64,000 nucleotides of DNA from NCBI RefSeq assembly GCF_000745475.1, contig NZ_JQJJ01000010.1, positions 372,001 through 436,000 on the forward strand, read 5' to 3'. This document shows, in pieces, positions 32,758-43,368 of this stretch (positions are counted from its first letter, which is position 1; each line of letters opens with the position of its first letter). The notes beneath the pieces were generated by a model. That model was not told where the DNA came from. It did no database searches and worked only from the letters and a program-made list of their open reading frames with translations. The position numbers and the translations under genes were made by a program. This DNA is from Allobosea sp. UNC402CLCol (GTDB taxonomy: Bacteria; Pseudomonadota; Alphaproteobacteria; Rhizobiales; Beijerinckiaceae).

Positions 32758-33627
32758 ATGCCGTCCCTCAAGGACCTACGCAACCGCATCGCCTCGGTGA
32801 AGGCGACGCAGAAAATCACCAAGGCCATGCAGATGGTCGCGGCTGCGAAGCTGCGCCGGGCGCAGATGGCTGCCGAGGCCGCGCGCCCCTATGCCGAGCG
32901 CATGGAGACGGTGCTGTCGAACCTCGCTTCCGGCGTGTCCGGTTCGAGCGCGCCGCGCCTGATCGCCGGCACGGGCTCGGACAAGGTGCATCTGCTGCTG
33001 GTGCTGACCGCCGAGCGCGGCCTGTGCGGCGCCTTCAACTCCTCGATCGCGCGACTGGCGCGTGACAAGGCGAATGCGCTCAAGGCCGAAGGCAAGACGG
33101 TCAAGATCATCTGCGTCGGCAAGAAGGGCTACGACATCCTGCGGCGCCAGTTCGCCGACGAGATCATCGAGTTCATCGACCTGCGCGAGTTCAAGCAGGT
33201 CGGCTACGTCAATGCCGAGGCGATCGCCCAGAACCTGCTCGCCCGCTTCGCCGCCGGCGAGTTCGACGTCGCGACGCTGTTCTTCTCGAAGTTCAAGTCG
33301 GTGATCGCCCAGATCCCGACAGCGCAGCGCATCATCCCGGCCGAGATTCCGGAAGGGACGAAGCAGACCGACGCCGTCTACGACTACGAGCCGGACGAAG
33401 GCGAGATTCTCGAGGCGCTGCTGCCGCGCAATCTGACCGTTCAGATCCTGCGCGGGCTGCTCGAGAACGCCGCCTCCGAGCAGGGCGCGCGCATGTCCGC
33501 GATGGATTCCGCCACGCGCAACGCCGGCGAGATGATCAAGAAGCAGACGCAGCTCTACAACCGCTCGCGCCAGGCGATGATCACGAAGGAACTGATCGAG
33601 ATCATCTCCGGCGCGGAAGCGCTCTAA
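32758..33627 (+). CDS. atpG: F1F0 ATP synthase subunit gamma
   Basis: A 289-residue gamma subunit, the rotating central shaft of F1. The N-terminal helix [32 protein letters not shown] and the C-terminal helix carrying [16 protein letters not shown] with [22 protein letters not shown] are the conserved coiled coil. The middle [15 protein letters not shown] motif is intact. It lies 104 bases after atpA, a larger than usual gap that holds a hairpin. Standard length and no anomalies. Confidence 0.97.
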   Translation: MPSLKDLRNRIASVKATQKITKAMQMVAAAKLRRAQMAAEAARPYAERMETVLSNLASGVSGSSAPRLIAGTGSDKVHLLLVLTAERGLCGAFNSSIARLARDKANALKAEGKTVKIICVGKKGYDILRRQFADEIIEFIDLREFKQVGYVNAEAIAQNLLARFAAGEFDVATLFFSKFKSVIAQIPTAQRIIPAEIPEGTKQTDAVYDYEPDEGEILEALLPRNLTVQILRGLLENAASEQGARMSAMDSATRNAGEMIKKQTQLYNRSRQAMITKELIEIISGAEAL

Positions 33628-33641
33628 CCGCCCAGCCTTCC

Positions 33642-33663
33642 GCCGGCGGCGCTTTCCGCCGGC
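33642..33663 (+). promoter_or_regulatory. Intercistronic hairpin between atpG and atpD
   Basis: Perfect 8-base arms GCCGGCGG and CCGCCGGC with a 6-base loop lie 14 bases after the atpG stop and 39 bases before atpD. As with the hairpin after atpA, no T-tract follows. Confidence 0.55.
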
Positions 33664-33687
33664 AGCCGAAACATCCGAATGCGCTAG

Positions 33688-35193
<1,506 letters not shown>

Positions 35194-35207
35194 GGCATTC
35201 CGCACGC

Positions 35208-35289
35208 GTCATCCCCGGGCTTGCCCCGGGGATCTCATGACCAGAACACGCTGGTTTCCGAGATGACCGGGTCAAGCCCGGGTCATGAC
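35208..35289. repeat. Palindromic repeat inserted between atpD and atpC
   Basis: An 82-base element with GTCAT...ATGAC ends and GGGCTTG/CAAGCCC arms fills nearly all of the 116-base atpD-atpC gap. Its interior shares the CATCTCGGAAACCAG segment, in opposite orientation, with the element at 36689, so the two are diverged copies. It would be transcribed within the atp mRNA and fold as a long stem. Confidence 0.8.
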
Positions 35290-35309
35290 GAACCGGGGAG
35301 AATGAAACG

Positions 35310-35723
35310 ATGGCCACCTTCAAGTTCGAACTCGTCTCGCCGGAGCGGATCCTGTTCTCGGGCGATGTCGTCAGCGTCATCGTTCCTTCGGTCGAGGGCG
35401 AAATGACCGTGCTGGCCGGCCATGCGCCGCTGGTTGCCGTGATCAAGGCCGGCATCGTCTTCGTCCAGACGACGGAGAGCAACGGCAAGGAATTCTTCAT
35501 CAATGGCGGCCTCGTCGAGGTCAACCAGGAGACGACGACGATCCTGGCCGAGCAGGGCCGCTTCATCGAGGACGTCGACACAGCCGTTCTCGACGCCGAG
35601 ATCCTGACTGCCGAGACCCGCCTCTCCGGCTCGCACAACGACGACGAGAAGAAGCGCCTGCACGACACGCTGGTGCAGCTGCGCGAGTTCAAGCACGTCT
35701 TCGAGCAGCGCAAGGCGGCGTGA
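35310..35723 (+). CDS. atpC: F1F0 ATP synthase subunit epsilon
   Basis: A 137-residue epsilon subunit. The N-terminal beta-sandwich shows FKFELVSPERILFSGDVVSVIVPSVEGEMTVLAGHAP, and a C-terminal helical part follows. The C-terminal region is shorter and less Arg-rich than in Escherichia coli, as in many alphaproteobacteria. It couples the gamma shaft to the c-ring and can inhibit ATP hydrolysis. A GGGGAGAA ribosome site precedes the ATG. A canonical terminator follows, making it the last gene of the operon. Confidence 0.95.
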   Translation: MATFKFELVSPERILFSGDVVSVIVPSVEGEMTVLAGHAPLVAVIKAGIVFVQTTESNGKEFFINGGLVEVNQETTTILAEQGRFIEDVDTAVLDAEILTAETRLSGSHNDDEKKRLHDTLVQLREFKHVFEQRKAA

Positions 35724-35747
35724 GCCCAGCTCCCATATCCGGAACAG

Positions 35748-35773
35748 AAAAGGCCGCGCGAGCGGCCTTTTTT
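35748..35773 (+). terminator. Rho-independent terminator of the atp operon
   Basis: Six-base perfect GC arms GGCCGC (35752-35757) and GCGGCC (35762-35767) with a GCGA tetraloop are flanked by AAAA on the left and TTTTTT on the right, so it can work in both directions. The T-tract touches the stop codon of the convergent VOC gene. Confidence 0.9.
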
Positions 35774-36153
35774 CATGCGTAGCTAATGAATTCGAGCAGC
35801 GAACCATCCGGGTCGCGGAAATAGACGCTGGTACCGTGGCCACCCCTGCCGAAGCGCTGGACAGGCCCCAGCTCGATCGCGACCTCGTGCCGTTCGAGAT
35901 GGGCGATCGCTTCCGCGATCGGTCCCGGCCAGGCGAAGCAGAGATCGCTGCCGCCGGGCGGGACGGGCAGCCTCGCGACGGGCGTGGGCTTCAGCCCGGG
36001 GCCGTGGCAATTGAGCTGGGTGCGGCCGATGCGATAGACGAAGCCGTCGCCGTTCGGCACGATCTCGGCGCCGATCACGTCGCGATAGAAGGCATTCGAG
36101 CGCTCCCAGTCGGAGACGTGGATGACGCAGTGGTCGAGTTCGACGAGGCTCAT
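35773..36153 (-). CDS. VOC family protein (glyoxalase/bleomycin-resistance fold)
   Basis: A 126-residue vicinal oxygen chelate fold protein. The two beta-alpha-beta-beta-beta modules start with LDHCVIHVSDWERSNAFYRDVIG near residue 6 and LCFAWPGPIAEAIAHLERHEV near 70, and the C-terminus has the metal-ligand region VYFRDPDGSLLEFISY. It resembles small virulence-type glyoxalase proteins of unknown substrate. It overlaps rppH by ATGA and is therefore translated with it. Its stop lies in the T-tract of the atp terminator. Confidence 0.88.
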   Translation of the reverse strand: MSLVELDHCVIHVSDWERSNAFYRDVIGAEIVPNGDGFVYRIGRTQLNCHGPGLKPTPVARLPVPPGGSDLCFAWPGPIAEAIAHLERHEVAIELGPVQRFGRGGHGTSVYFRDPDGSLLEFISYA

Positions 36154-36677
36154 CTCGCTTCTCCCCGGGAAACCATGGGCACGGCGAAGGCGGCGAAAGC
36201 GGCGGCCACACGTTCATAGACCGCTCGCTTGAACGGCACGACGACCTCCGGCATTTCCGCGAGCGGGCGCCAGCGCCAGGCGCCGAACTCCGGCGGTTCG
36301 TCGCCGTTGGGCTTGCCGATGTCGATCTCGCGCTCGTCGCCCGTGAAGCGGAAGGCGACCCAGCGCTGGCGCTGGCCGCGAAAGGCCGCCAGCTTGTGCG
36401 GCGGCCCGTCATAGGGCGGGAAGTCGTAGCTCCACCACTCCTCCGTCGCCGCCAAGAGTTCCGCGCCGGCGATGCCGGTTTCCTCCGCCAGCTCGCGCCG
36501 GGCGGCCGCGACGATCTCCTCGTCGGGATCGATGCCGCCTTGCGGCATCTGCCAGTCCCGGCCGGGCAGGACGATCTCGGGGCCGGCGCTGTGGGCCTTC
36601 CCGGTGAAGACCAGCCCTTCGGCGTTGAACAGGGCGATGCCGACATTGGGGCGGTAGGGGAGGGCTGCGTCCGTCAT
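36150..36677 (-). CDS. rppH: RNA pyrophosphohydrolase RppH (Nudix)
   Basis: A 175-residue Nudix hydrolase. The Nudix box runs from Gly47 to Ile69 with the glutamates of RELAEETG intact. The opening YRPNVGIALFNAEGLVFTGK and the segment GRDWQMPQGGIDPDE match RppH, which removes pyrophosphate from triphosphorylated 5-prime ends to start mRNA decay; it also covers the older annotation as dinucleoside polyphosphate hydrolase. The start is MTDAALPYRP at 36677; the longer reading from 36755 runs into the palindromic repeat. Coupled to the downstream VOC gene by a 4-base overlap. Confidence 0.92.
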   Translation of the reverse strand: MTDAALPYRPNVGIALFNAEGLVFTGKAHSAGPEIVLPGRDWQMPQGGIDPDEEIVAAARRELAEETGIAGAELLAATEEWWSYDFPPYDGPPHKLAAFRGQRQRWVAFRFTGDEREIDIGKPNGDEPPEFGAWRWRPLAEMPEVVVPFKRAVYERVAAAFAAFAVPMVSRGEAR

Positions 36678-36688
36678 TCGCCTTGGCT

Positions 36689-36769
36689 CGTCATGGTCGG
36701 GCTTGACCCGGCCATCTCGGAAACCAGTGTTCTCGGCATGAGATGCCCGGGTCAAGTCCGACCATGACG
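36689..36769. repeat. Intergenic palindromic element between putA and rppH
   Basis: Perfect 12-base arms at 36689-36700 and 36758-36769 enclose GGGCTTGACCC/GGGTCAAG stems and the interior ATCTCGGAAACCAGTGTTCTC. It matches the atpD-atpC element in inverted orientation. It covers nearly the whole gap between the two same-strand genes, just downstream of the putA stop. Confidence 0.8.
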
Positions 36770-36786
36770 GCGCGGGAGGCGTCCGC

Positions 36787-39700
36787 TCACTCCCCCATCG
36801 CGATCAGGCTGGCATTGCCGCCAGCGGCGGCCGTGTTGATCGTCACGGTCTGCTCGGTGGCGAAGCGCATCAGATAGTGCGGGCCGCCGGCCTTGGGGCC
36901 GGTGCCGGACAGGCCATGGCCGCCGAAGGGCTGCACGCCGACGACCGCGCCGATGATGTTGCGGTTGACGTAGATATTGCCGGCAGAGAGCCGCTCGACG
37001 ACGCGCTCGACCGTCGTCTCGATGCGCGAGTGGACGCCCAGCGTCAGGCCGTAGCCGGTCGCGTCGATCTCGGCGATGACCTTGTCGAGCTCGCCCGCCT
37101 TCCAGCGCACGACATGCAGGATCGGGCCGAAATGCTCGGCGGTGAGGTCGCTGACCCGGTCGAGCCTGACGATATGCGGCGCGACATAGGTGCCGCCGAG
37201 CTCGGGCACCTGCCCGGCCCAGGCGACGCGACCCTGCTGGCGCATCGCCGCGAGATGGGCGTCGAGGCGCTGCCTGGCGGCGGCGTCGATGACCGGGCCG
37301 ATATGGATGTCGAGCTTGCGGGGATCGCCGAGCTTCAGCTCTTTGGTCGCACCTTCGATCATCTCGATCATCTTGTCGGCGACGTCGTCCTGCACCACCA
37401 GCAGGCGCAGCGCCGAGCAGCGCTGCCCGGCCGAACGGAAGGCTGACATCACCACGTCGTCGCTGACCTGCTCGGGCAGGGCGGTGGCATCGACGATCAT
37501 GGCATTGAGGCCGCCGGTCTCGGCGATCAGCGGTACGATCGGGCCGTCCTTGGCGGCGAGTGCCCGGTTGATGCCGCGCGCGGTTGCGGTCGAGCCGGTG
37601 AAGGCGACCCCGGCCACGTCCTTGTGCGCGACCAGGGCCGCGCCGGCCTCGGTCCCGCCCGGCACGAGATGCAGCGCGCTGACGGGCACGCCGGCCTCGT
37701 GCAGCATCCCGATCGCCACGGCTGCGATCAAGGGCGTCTGCGGGGCCGGCTTGGCGACGACGCTGTTGCCGGCGACGAGTGCGGCTACAACCTGCCCGGC
37801 GAAGATCGCCAGCGGGAAGTTCCAGGGCGCGATGCAGACGAAGGCGCCGCGCCCGCGCAGGACGAGTCGGTTCTCCTCGCCGGTCGGGCCGGGAAGCGCG
37901 GTCGGCGTGGCGAAATGCTCCTCGGCCTGTGCTGCATAGTAGCGGCAGAAATCGACGGCCTCGCGCACCTCGGAAATGGCGTCGTCGATGGTTTTGCCGG
38001 CTTCGCCTTGCAGAAGCGCGATCAGGAGCCCGCGTCGGGCCTCCATGATGTCGGCGGCCTTGCGCAGCGCCGCGGCGCGAATGCGAGCGGGCGTCTCGTT
38101 CCAGGCACGGAAGCCCTTCACTGCCGCGGCCATGGCGCGCTCGGCGGTCGCGGCATCGGCCTCGATCACCTTGCCGATCGGCTTGCCGTCGATGGGCGAG
38201 CGCACCTCGCGGGCCGTGCCGGGCTGCGGCTTGCCGTCGATGATCGGCGCGGCATCGGGGAATTGGCCGGCCGCCGCGATCTCCTTCAGCAGACCGTCGA
38301 GGCTTTCCTCATGGCCGAGCTCGGTGCCGGCCGAGTTCTTGCGCGAGGGGCCGTAGAGATCGGCCGGGAGCGGGATGCGGCGGTGGCGGGCGGCGCTGGC
38401 CGAGCCGATGATCTCGGCCGGCGCCAGCAGGAGCTGCGAGACCGGAACCTCGGGGTCGCCGGAGGCGCTGACGAAGGAGGAGTTGGCGCCGTTCTCGAGC
38501 AGGCGGCGGACGAGATAGGCGAGCAGGTCCTGATGGCCGCCGACCGGCGCATAGGTCCGGCAGGCATAGCCTTCGTTCTCGCGCAGCAGCTTCTCGTAGA
38601 GCGCCTCGCCCATGCCGTGCAGGCGCTGGAACTCGAAACCCTCGGCATTCCCCGCCATCTCGGCCACGGTCGCGACGGTGAGCGCGTTATGGGTGGCGAA
38701 TTGCGGGATGATGCGCGGCCTAAGCTTCAGGAGCTGGGCCGCGCAGGCTTCGTAATTCAGGTCCGTCATCGCCTTGCGGGTGAAGACGGGGTAGTCGGGC
38801 AGGCCGCGCTCCTGGGCGCGCTTGAGCTCGGTGTCCCAATAGGCGCCCTTGACCAGCCGCACCATCATGCGCCGGCTATGGGTTTCGGCGAGGCGGCCGA
38901 TATGGTCGATCACCGCCGAGGCGCGCTTCTGATAGGCCTGGATGGCGAGGCCGAAGCCGTCCCAGCCGTCGAGCGAGGCATCGGCGAAGACGGCGTCGAT
39001 CACGTCGAGCGAGAGCTCCAGCCGGTCGGCCTCCTCGGCATCGACGGTGAAGTTGAGGTCGTAGCCCTTGGCCTGACGGGCGAGCGCGACGACCTTCGGC
39101 ACGAGCTCCGACAGCACGCGCTCATGGTTCGTCGCGTCATAGCGCGGATGCAGCGCCGAGAGCTTGACCGAGATGCCGGGGCGGTTCGGCAGCCTGTCGT
39201 TGCCGGCGGAGCGGCCGATGGCGTCGATCGCGGCGGTGTAGGAGGCGAAATAGCGGTCGGCGTCGGCTTGCGTGCGTGCGCCTTCGCCCAGCATGTCGAA
39301 GGAATAGCGATAAAGCTTGCCGGTGCCGGAGCGGGCGCGCTTCAGCGCCTCCTCGATGGTCTGGCCGAGGACGAAATGATTGCCCATGACGCGCATCGCC
39401 TGACGCGTCGCGGTGCGAACCGTCGGCACGCCCAGGCGCTTGGCGAGGCTGCTGACGATGCCCGTCGGCGTTTCGCCCGGCTGGATGACGCGCGCGGTGA
39501 TGCCGAGCGCCCAGGCCGAGGCCGAGACCAGGAAGGCGTCCGATTTCGCTTCGTGATGGGCGAAATCGCCCTGGCCGAGCTTGTCCTCGATCAGCCGGTC
39601 CGCCGTGGCGGCGTCGGGCACGCGCAGCAGCGCCTCGGCCAGCACCATCAGCGCGAGGCCCTCTTTGGTCGAGAGCGAATATTCGCGCAGCAATTCCTCG

Positions 39701-39876
39701 ATGCCGCCCAGGCCTACCTTGCGGCTGCGGATCGCCTCGATCAGCCCGGTGGCGCGGGCGTCGATCCGGGCCTTGGCCGCCGGGTCGCGGCGGGCGCCTG
39801 CGAGCAGCCGGCCGGCCATGGCGCCGTCATCCTCGGCATAAGGCGCGCGGAAAGGCGGGACGGTCGAGATGGCCAT
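36787..39876 (-). CDS. putA: Bifunctional proline dehydrogenase / L-glutamate gamma-semialdehyde dehydrogenase PutA
   Basis: A 1029-residue enzyme that oxidises proline to glutamate in two channelled steps at the membrane. The FAD-dependent proline dehydrogenase barrel spans about residues 150-480 (GISVKLSALHPRYDATNHERV, VRLVKGAYWDTELKRAQ, FATHNALTV). The NAD-dependent aldehyde dehydrogenase spans about 540-1010, with catalytic Glu in AETGG near 765 and catalytic Cys in SAGQRCSALR near 800. There is no N-terminal ribbon-helix-helix, so it is not autoregulating. The divergent Lrp-type gene is the likely PutR. The final residues fit the usual shorter PutA class. Confidence 0.97.
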   Translation of the reverse strand: MAISTVPPFRAPYAEDDGAMAGRLLAGARRDPAAKARIDARATGLIEAIRSRKVGLGGIEELLREYSLSTKEGLALMVLAEALLRVPDAATADRLIEDKLGQGDFAHHEAKSDAFLVSASAWALGITARVIQPGETPTGIVSSLAKRLGVPTVRTATRQAMRVMGNHFVLGQTIEEALKRARSGTGKLYRYSFDMLGEGARTQADADRYFASYTAAIDAIGRSAGNDRLPNRPGISVKLSALHPRYDATNHERVLSELVPKVVALARQAKGYDLNFTVDAEEADRLELSLDVIDAVFADASLDGWDGFGLAIQAYQKRASAVIDHIGRLAETHSRRMMVRLVKGAYWDTELKRAQERGLPDYPVFTRKAMTDLNYEACAAQLLKLRPRIIPQFATHNALTVATVAEMAGNAEGFEFQRLHGMGEALYEKLLRENEGYACRTYAPVGGHQDLLAYLVRRLLENGANSSFVSASGDPEVPVSQLLLAPAEIIGSASAARHRRIPLPADLYGPSRKNSAGTELGHEESLDGLLKEIAAAGQFPDAAPIIDGKPQPGTAREVRSPIDGKPIGKVIEADAATAERAMAAAVKGFRAWNETPARIRAAALRKAADIMEARRGLLIALLQGEAGKTIDDAISEVREAVDFCRYYAAQAEEHFATPTALPGPTGEENRLVLRGRGAFVCIAPWNFPLAIFAGQVVAALVAGNSVVAKPAPQTPLIAAVAIGMLHEAGVPVSALHLVPGGTEAGAALVAHKDVAGVAFTGSTATARGINRALAAKDGPIVPLIAETGGLNAMIVDATALPEQVSDDVVMSAFRSAGQRCSALRLLVVQDDVADKMIEMIEGATKELKLGDPRKLDIHIGPVIDAAARQRLDAHLAAMRQQGRVAWAGQVPELGGTYVAPHIVRLDRVSDLTAEHFGPILHVVRWKAGELDKVIAEIDATGYGLTLGVHSRIETTVERVVERLSAGNIYVNRNIIGAVVGVQPFGGHGLSGTGPKAGGPHYLMRFATEQTVTINTAAAGGNASLIAMGE

Positions 39877-39948
39877 AAGGGGCTCCGAAGGCGGGCTGGA
39901 ATATCTGAAGGATGATGAGAGATCGGCCGCATATCAATTGGCATTTCA

Positions 39949-39960
39949 GGCAAGTTTGCC
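39949..39960. promoter_or_regulatory. Candidate Lrp-type operator in the putA / putR divergent region
   Basis: The 125-base divergent gap 39877-40001 is AT-rich compared with its surroundings. It holds GGCAA-GT-TTGCC, a perfect 5-base dyad, followed by a run of A/T bases (TTATAAAACT) and a second A/T-rich tract before the regulator ATG. Lrp-family proteins bind such AT-rich dyads. Confidence 0.45.
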
Positions 39961-40001
39961 TTATAAAACTCCATAGAAGATGAATTTTACAGAGATTTAT
40001 C

Positions 40002-40457
40002 ATGCTGGACCGGACGGACCGCCGCATCCTCTCGCTTCTGCAGGGCGATGGCCGGATCGCCGGGGTCGAGCTCGCCGAAAAGGTCGGGCTTTCCCCCACG
40101 GCGACGGGCGAGCGGCTGAAACGCCTGACGCGGGACGGTTTCATCACCGGCTATCGCGCGACGCTCGATCCGACGCGGCTCGGCCTGAACCTGCTCGTCT
40201 TCGTCGAGGTCTATCTCGACAAGACGACGCCCGATGCCTTCGAGCGCTTCGCCGCGGCCGTGAAGCGGGCGCCGGAAGTGCTGGAATGCCACATGGTGGC
40301 GGGCGGTTTCGATTATCTCGTGAAGACGCGCGTGGCCGATATGAATGCCTATCGCCGTTTCCTCGGAGAGGTGCTGCTCGCCCTGCCGGCGGTGCGCGAG
40401 ACGCGCACCTATGCCGTGATGGAAGAGGTCAAGACCGATGGCGCGCTGCCATTGTGA
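40002..40457 (+). CDS. putR: Lrp/AsnC family transcriptional regulator, probable PutR
   Basis: A 151-residue regulator with an N-terminal winged helix-turn-helix (LDRTDRRILSLLQGDGRIAG and LAEKVGLSPTATGERLKRLTRDGFITGY) and a C-terminal RAM ligand-binding domain (VAGGFDYLVKTRVADMNAYRRF near residue 100). It is divergent from putA. In alphaproteobacteria such as Agrobacterium and Rhodobacter the Lrp-like PutR activates putA in response to proline, so the same role is inferred here from position. Confidence 0.88.
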   Translation: MLDRTDRRILSLLQGDGRIAGVELAEKVGLSPTATGERLKRLTRDGFITGYRATLDPTRLGLNLLVFVEVYLDKTTPDAFERFAAAVKRAPEVLECHMVAGGFDYLVKTRVADMNAYRRFLGEVLLALPAVRETRTYAVMEEVKTDGALPL

Positions 40458-40582
40458 CCGCCCGACGCAATCGCGTGACGATGTTGACGTGATTTCAACG
40501 TGTTGTGATCTCAAACTGCTCCGGTAGGCGATCGACGGCCGGCCGTGCCGGATGTTCCGGCCAGAATACTTCCGAGGTTCCC

Positions 40583-41632
40583 ATGGCGCCCCTGCCGCCC
40601 CGTGCTTCCGTTTTGCTCTCGCGCCGCGCTTTCGTGGCGGGAGCGGCCGCCTGCGGCTTCGGGGCGAGACCGGCTTCGGCCGAGACGGTGACGCCGATCC
40701 GGATGCTGCTGAGCTGGCGCCTCGAAGGGCTCGCGGGGCTGTTCCTCGCCGCGCAGGAGAAGGGTTATTTCCGTGCGGAGGGGCTCGATGTCAGCTTCGA
40801 GGCGGGAAGTGGGGCGCGGCAAACCCCGGCGCGCGTGGCGGCCGGCGAGTTCGATGCCGCCTGCGGCGACGTCAATGCGTTGATGCGCTTCCGGGACGCG
40901 AATGCCGGCCAGGATCTCAAGGCGGTAATGATGATCCATGACCGGCCGCCTTTCGCCGTCATCGGCCGCCGCAGCCGCGGCATCTCGGCCGAGCCCGCGA
41001 GCCTCGAAGACAAGAAGCTCGGCGCACCGGCGGCGGATGCAGCCTTCGCGCAATGGCCGCTCTTCAAGGGCCTCACCAGGATCGACGACAGCCGGATCCG
41101 GCTGGAAAATATCGGCTTCCCCGTCAGGGAGCCGATGCTGGCTTCCGGGGAGGTCGACGCCGCCTTCGGCTTCGGTCCCTATTCCTTTGCCGGCCTGAAG
41201 GCGCGCGGGGTGCCGGCCGACGACATCGTCGTGATGACGATGGCCGATCACGGGGTCCTGCTCTACGGCAATGCGATCATGGTTTCGCCCAAGCTCGCGA
41301 CCGACAAGCCGGAGGCCGTGCGCGGGCTCCTGCGGGCGCTGGTTCGCGGTGTCCGGGATGTCGCCGCCAATCCCGACCTCGGCGTGCAGGCGATCATGCG
41401 TCGCAATGAGAACGCGCAGGCCGAGGTCGAGCGCGAGCGACTGACGCTGGCGCTCGCGCAGAACGTGCTGACGCCCTCTGTGAGGGAACACGGGCTCGGC
41501 GGCATCGACCGGGTGCGCTGGGCGGCGGCGCTGGAGCAGAGCGCGCAGGCCCAGCCCTTCCGCGACAAGGCCCGCGCGGGCGATGCCTTCACCGACGCCT
41601 TCCTGCCGGCGAAGGACGAGCGCCTGTTCTGA
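40583..41632 (+). CDS. NMT1/THI5-like ABC substrate-binding protein, orphan
   Basis: A 349-residue binding protein of the NMT1/SsuA class. The N-terminus has a twin-arginine type signal (LSRRAFVAGAAACGFG) cleaved near ARPASAE. The mature opening VTPIRMLLSWRLEGLAGLFLAAQEKGYFRAEGLDV is typical. The family binds thiamine precursors, sulfonates, pyrimidines or aromatic acids. No permease or ATPase gene follows. Instead an acyl-CoA synthetase starts about a dozen bases later. The Met at 40583 was chosen because it precedes the signal peptide; the ORF extends to 40505 without one. Confidence 0.85.
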   Translation: MAPLPPRASVLLSRRAFVAGAAACGFGARPASAETVTPIRMLLSWRLEGLAGLFLAAQEKGYFRAEGLDVSFEAGSGARQTPARVAAGEFDAACGDVNALMRFRDANAGQDLKAVMMIHDRPPFAVIGRRSRGISAEPASLEDKKLGAPAADAAFAQWPLFKGLTRIDDSRIRLENIGFPVREPMLASGEVDAAFGFGPYSFAGLKARGVPADDIVVMTMADHGVLLYGNAIMVSPKLATDKPEAVRGLLRALVRGVRDVAANPDLGVQAIMRRNENAQAEVERERLTLALAQNVLTPSVREHGLGGIDRVRWAAALEQSAQAQPFRDKARAGDAFTDAFLPAKDERLF

Positions 41633-41644
41633 GCGCCGCGCCTG

Positions 41645-43351
41645 GTGCAAGGCGGCCTGTCCCATGAGAGGGTGACAGGGCGGGGCGGGCTGCCTATCGT
41701 GCCGCGCCTTTTTCCACCGGATCCCGGTTCTTTGCACCTGCCCGACCTGCCTGATTACGCCCAGCTCCGTTCGGCTTTCCGCTGGCGCATCCCCGAGCGC
41801 TACAACATCGCCGCCGATGTCTGCGACCGCTGGGCCATGGCCGAGCCGGAGCGGCCGGCGATCATCGAGGTGTCGGGCGACTGGCAGGTCGAGCCGGTCA
41901 GCTTCGGCTGGTTCCGGGAATATTCCAACCGGCTCGCCAATGCCTTGCGGGTGCGTGGTGTCGCGCGCGGCGACCGCATCGCGATCCTGCTGCCACAGGG
42001 GCGGGCGGTGCTCGCCGCCCATCTCGCGGCCTACAAGCTCGGCGCCATCGCGGTGCCGCTGGCGGCGCTGTTCGGCGTCGATGCGCTGACCTACCGCCTG
42101 GCCGATTCCGGCGCGAAGATCGTCGTCACGAACGCGCCGGGGCTGGCGAAGCTGCGCCAGATCGAGGAGCCCTTGCCCGGGCTCGCGCTGGTCATCTCGA
42201 CCGATGGCCGCGACGGCGAGGCCGAGGATTGGGAGGCGCTGCTGGCCGGGGCGAGCCCGGATTTCACGCCGGTCGACACCACGCCCGACGATCCGGCGCT
42301 GATGATCTACACCTCCGGCACCACCGGCAATCCGAAGGGCGCGCTGCACGGCCACCGCGTGCTGCCGGGCCATTTGCCGGGCGTGCAGATGCCGCATGAG
42401 TTCATGCCCCGGCCGGGCGATCTCGCCTGGACGCCGGCCGACTGGGCCTGGGCCGGCGGCCTGCTCAACATGCTGCTGCCGGCGCTGCATTTCGGCGTCG
42501 CGGTGGTGGCGCGGCCGGTGACGCGCTTCGAGCCGGACGAAGCCTACCGGCTGATGCAGGATTTGCGGATCCGCAACGCCTTCGTGCCGCCGACGGCGCT
42601 GAGGATGCTGCGCGGCGCCGGCAGCCCGCGCGGCCGCTTCACGCTGAACCTCAGAAGTGTCGCAGCCGCCGGCGAGGCGCTGGGCGCCGAGACGCTGGAA
42701 TGGGGGCGCGAGGCGCTCGGCCTCACCATCAACGAGGCCTATGGCCAGACCGAATGCAATCTCGTGCTCGCGTCGAGCGCCGCGATCGGCGTCAGCCGGC
42801 CGGGCGCGATCGGCAAGGCGGTGCCGGGGCACGAGGTCGCGATCATCCGGCCGGACGGCTCGGTCTGCGCAGCCGGAGAGGAGGGCCAGATCGCAGTCAG
42901 GCGCCCCGATCCGGTGATGTTCCTCGGCTACTGGAACAATCCCACCGCCACGGCGGCGAAGTTCATCGGCGACTGGATGACGACCGGCGACGAGGGCGTT
43001 GAGGACGAGGACGGCTATGTCCGCTTCATCGGCCGCGACGACGACGTCATCACCTCCTCGGGCTATCGCATCGGGCCGGGCGAGATCGAGGATTGCCTGC
43101 TGCGGCATCCGGCGGTGGCGCTGGCGGCGGCCGTGGGCAAGCCCGATCCGCTGCGCACGGAGATCGTCAAGGCGTTCGTCGTGCTGAAGCCGGGCCGTAC
43201 CGGCTCGCCGGCGCTGGTGTCCGAGTTGCAGGATTTCGTCAGGGCGCGGCTCTCGGCGCATGAATATCCGCGCGAGATCGCCTTCCGCGAGGAACTGCCG
43301 CTGACGACGACCGGCAAGATCATCCGCAGGCTGCTGCGGGCGGAGGGGTAG
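41645..43351 (+). CDS. AMP-dependent acyl-CoA synthetase (medium-chain/aryl type)
   Basis: An adenylate-forming ligase of about 550-568 residues. Motifs visible are the P-loop MIYTSGTTGNPKGALHGH near residue 220, INEAYGQTECNLVLASS near 360, and the C-terminal FIGRDDDVITSSGYRIGPGEIED with the catalytic Lys in LTTTGKIIRRLLRAEG. It activates a carboxylic acid to its CoA thioester, and the sequence is closest in feel to acetyl/propionyl or medium-chain (AcsM-like) synthetases. Start is uncertain: GTG codons at 41645, 41672 and 41699 are all in frame and only the last has a good GGGCGGG site. Probably co-transcribed with the upstream binding protein. Confidence 0.85.
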   Translation: MQGGLSHERVTGRGGLPIVPRLFPPDPGSLHLPDLPDYAQLRSAFRWRIPERYNIAADVCDRWAMAEPERPAIIEVSGDWQVEPVSFGWFREYSNRLANALRVRGVARGDRIAILLPQGRAVLAAHLAAYKLGAIAVPLAALFGVDALTYRLADSGAKIVVTNAPGLAKLRQIEEPLPGLALVISTDGRDGEAEDWEALLAGASPDFTPVDTTPDDPALMIYTSGTTGNPKGALHGHRVLPGHLPGVQMPHEFMPRPGDLAWTPADWAWAGGLLNMLLPALHFGVAVVARPVTRFEPDEAYRLMQDLRIRNAFVPPTALRMLRGAGSPRGRFTLNLRSVAAAGEALGAETLEWGREALGLTINEAYGQTECNLVLASSAAIGVSRPGAIGKAVPGHEVAIIRPDGSVCAAGEEGQIAVRRPDPVMFLGYWNNPTATAAKFIGDWMTTGDEGVEDEDGYVRFIGRDDDVITSSGYRIGPGEIEDCLLRHPAVALAAAVGKPDPLRTEIVKAFVVLKPGRTGSPALVSELQDFVRARLSAHEYPREIAFREELPLTTTGKIIRRLLRAEG

Positions 43352-43368
43352 GCAGGAAGCGGTCCTTA

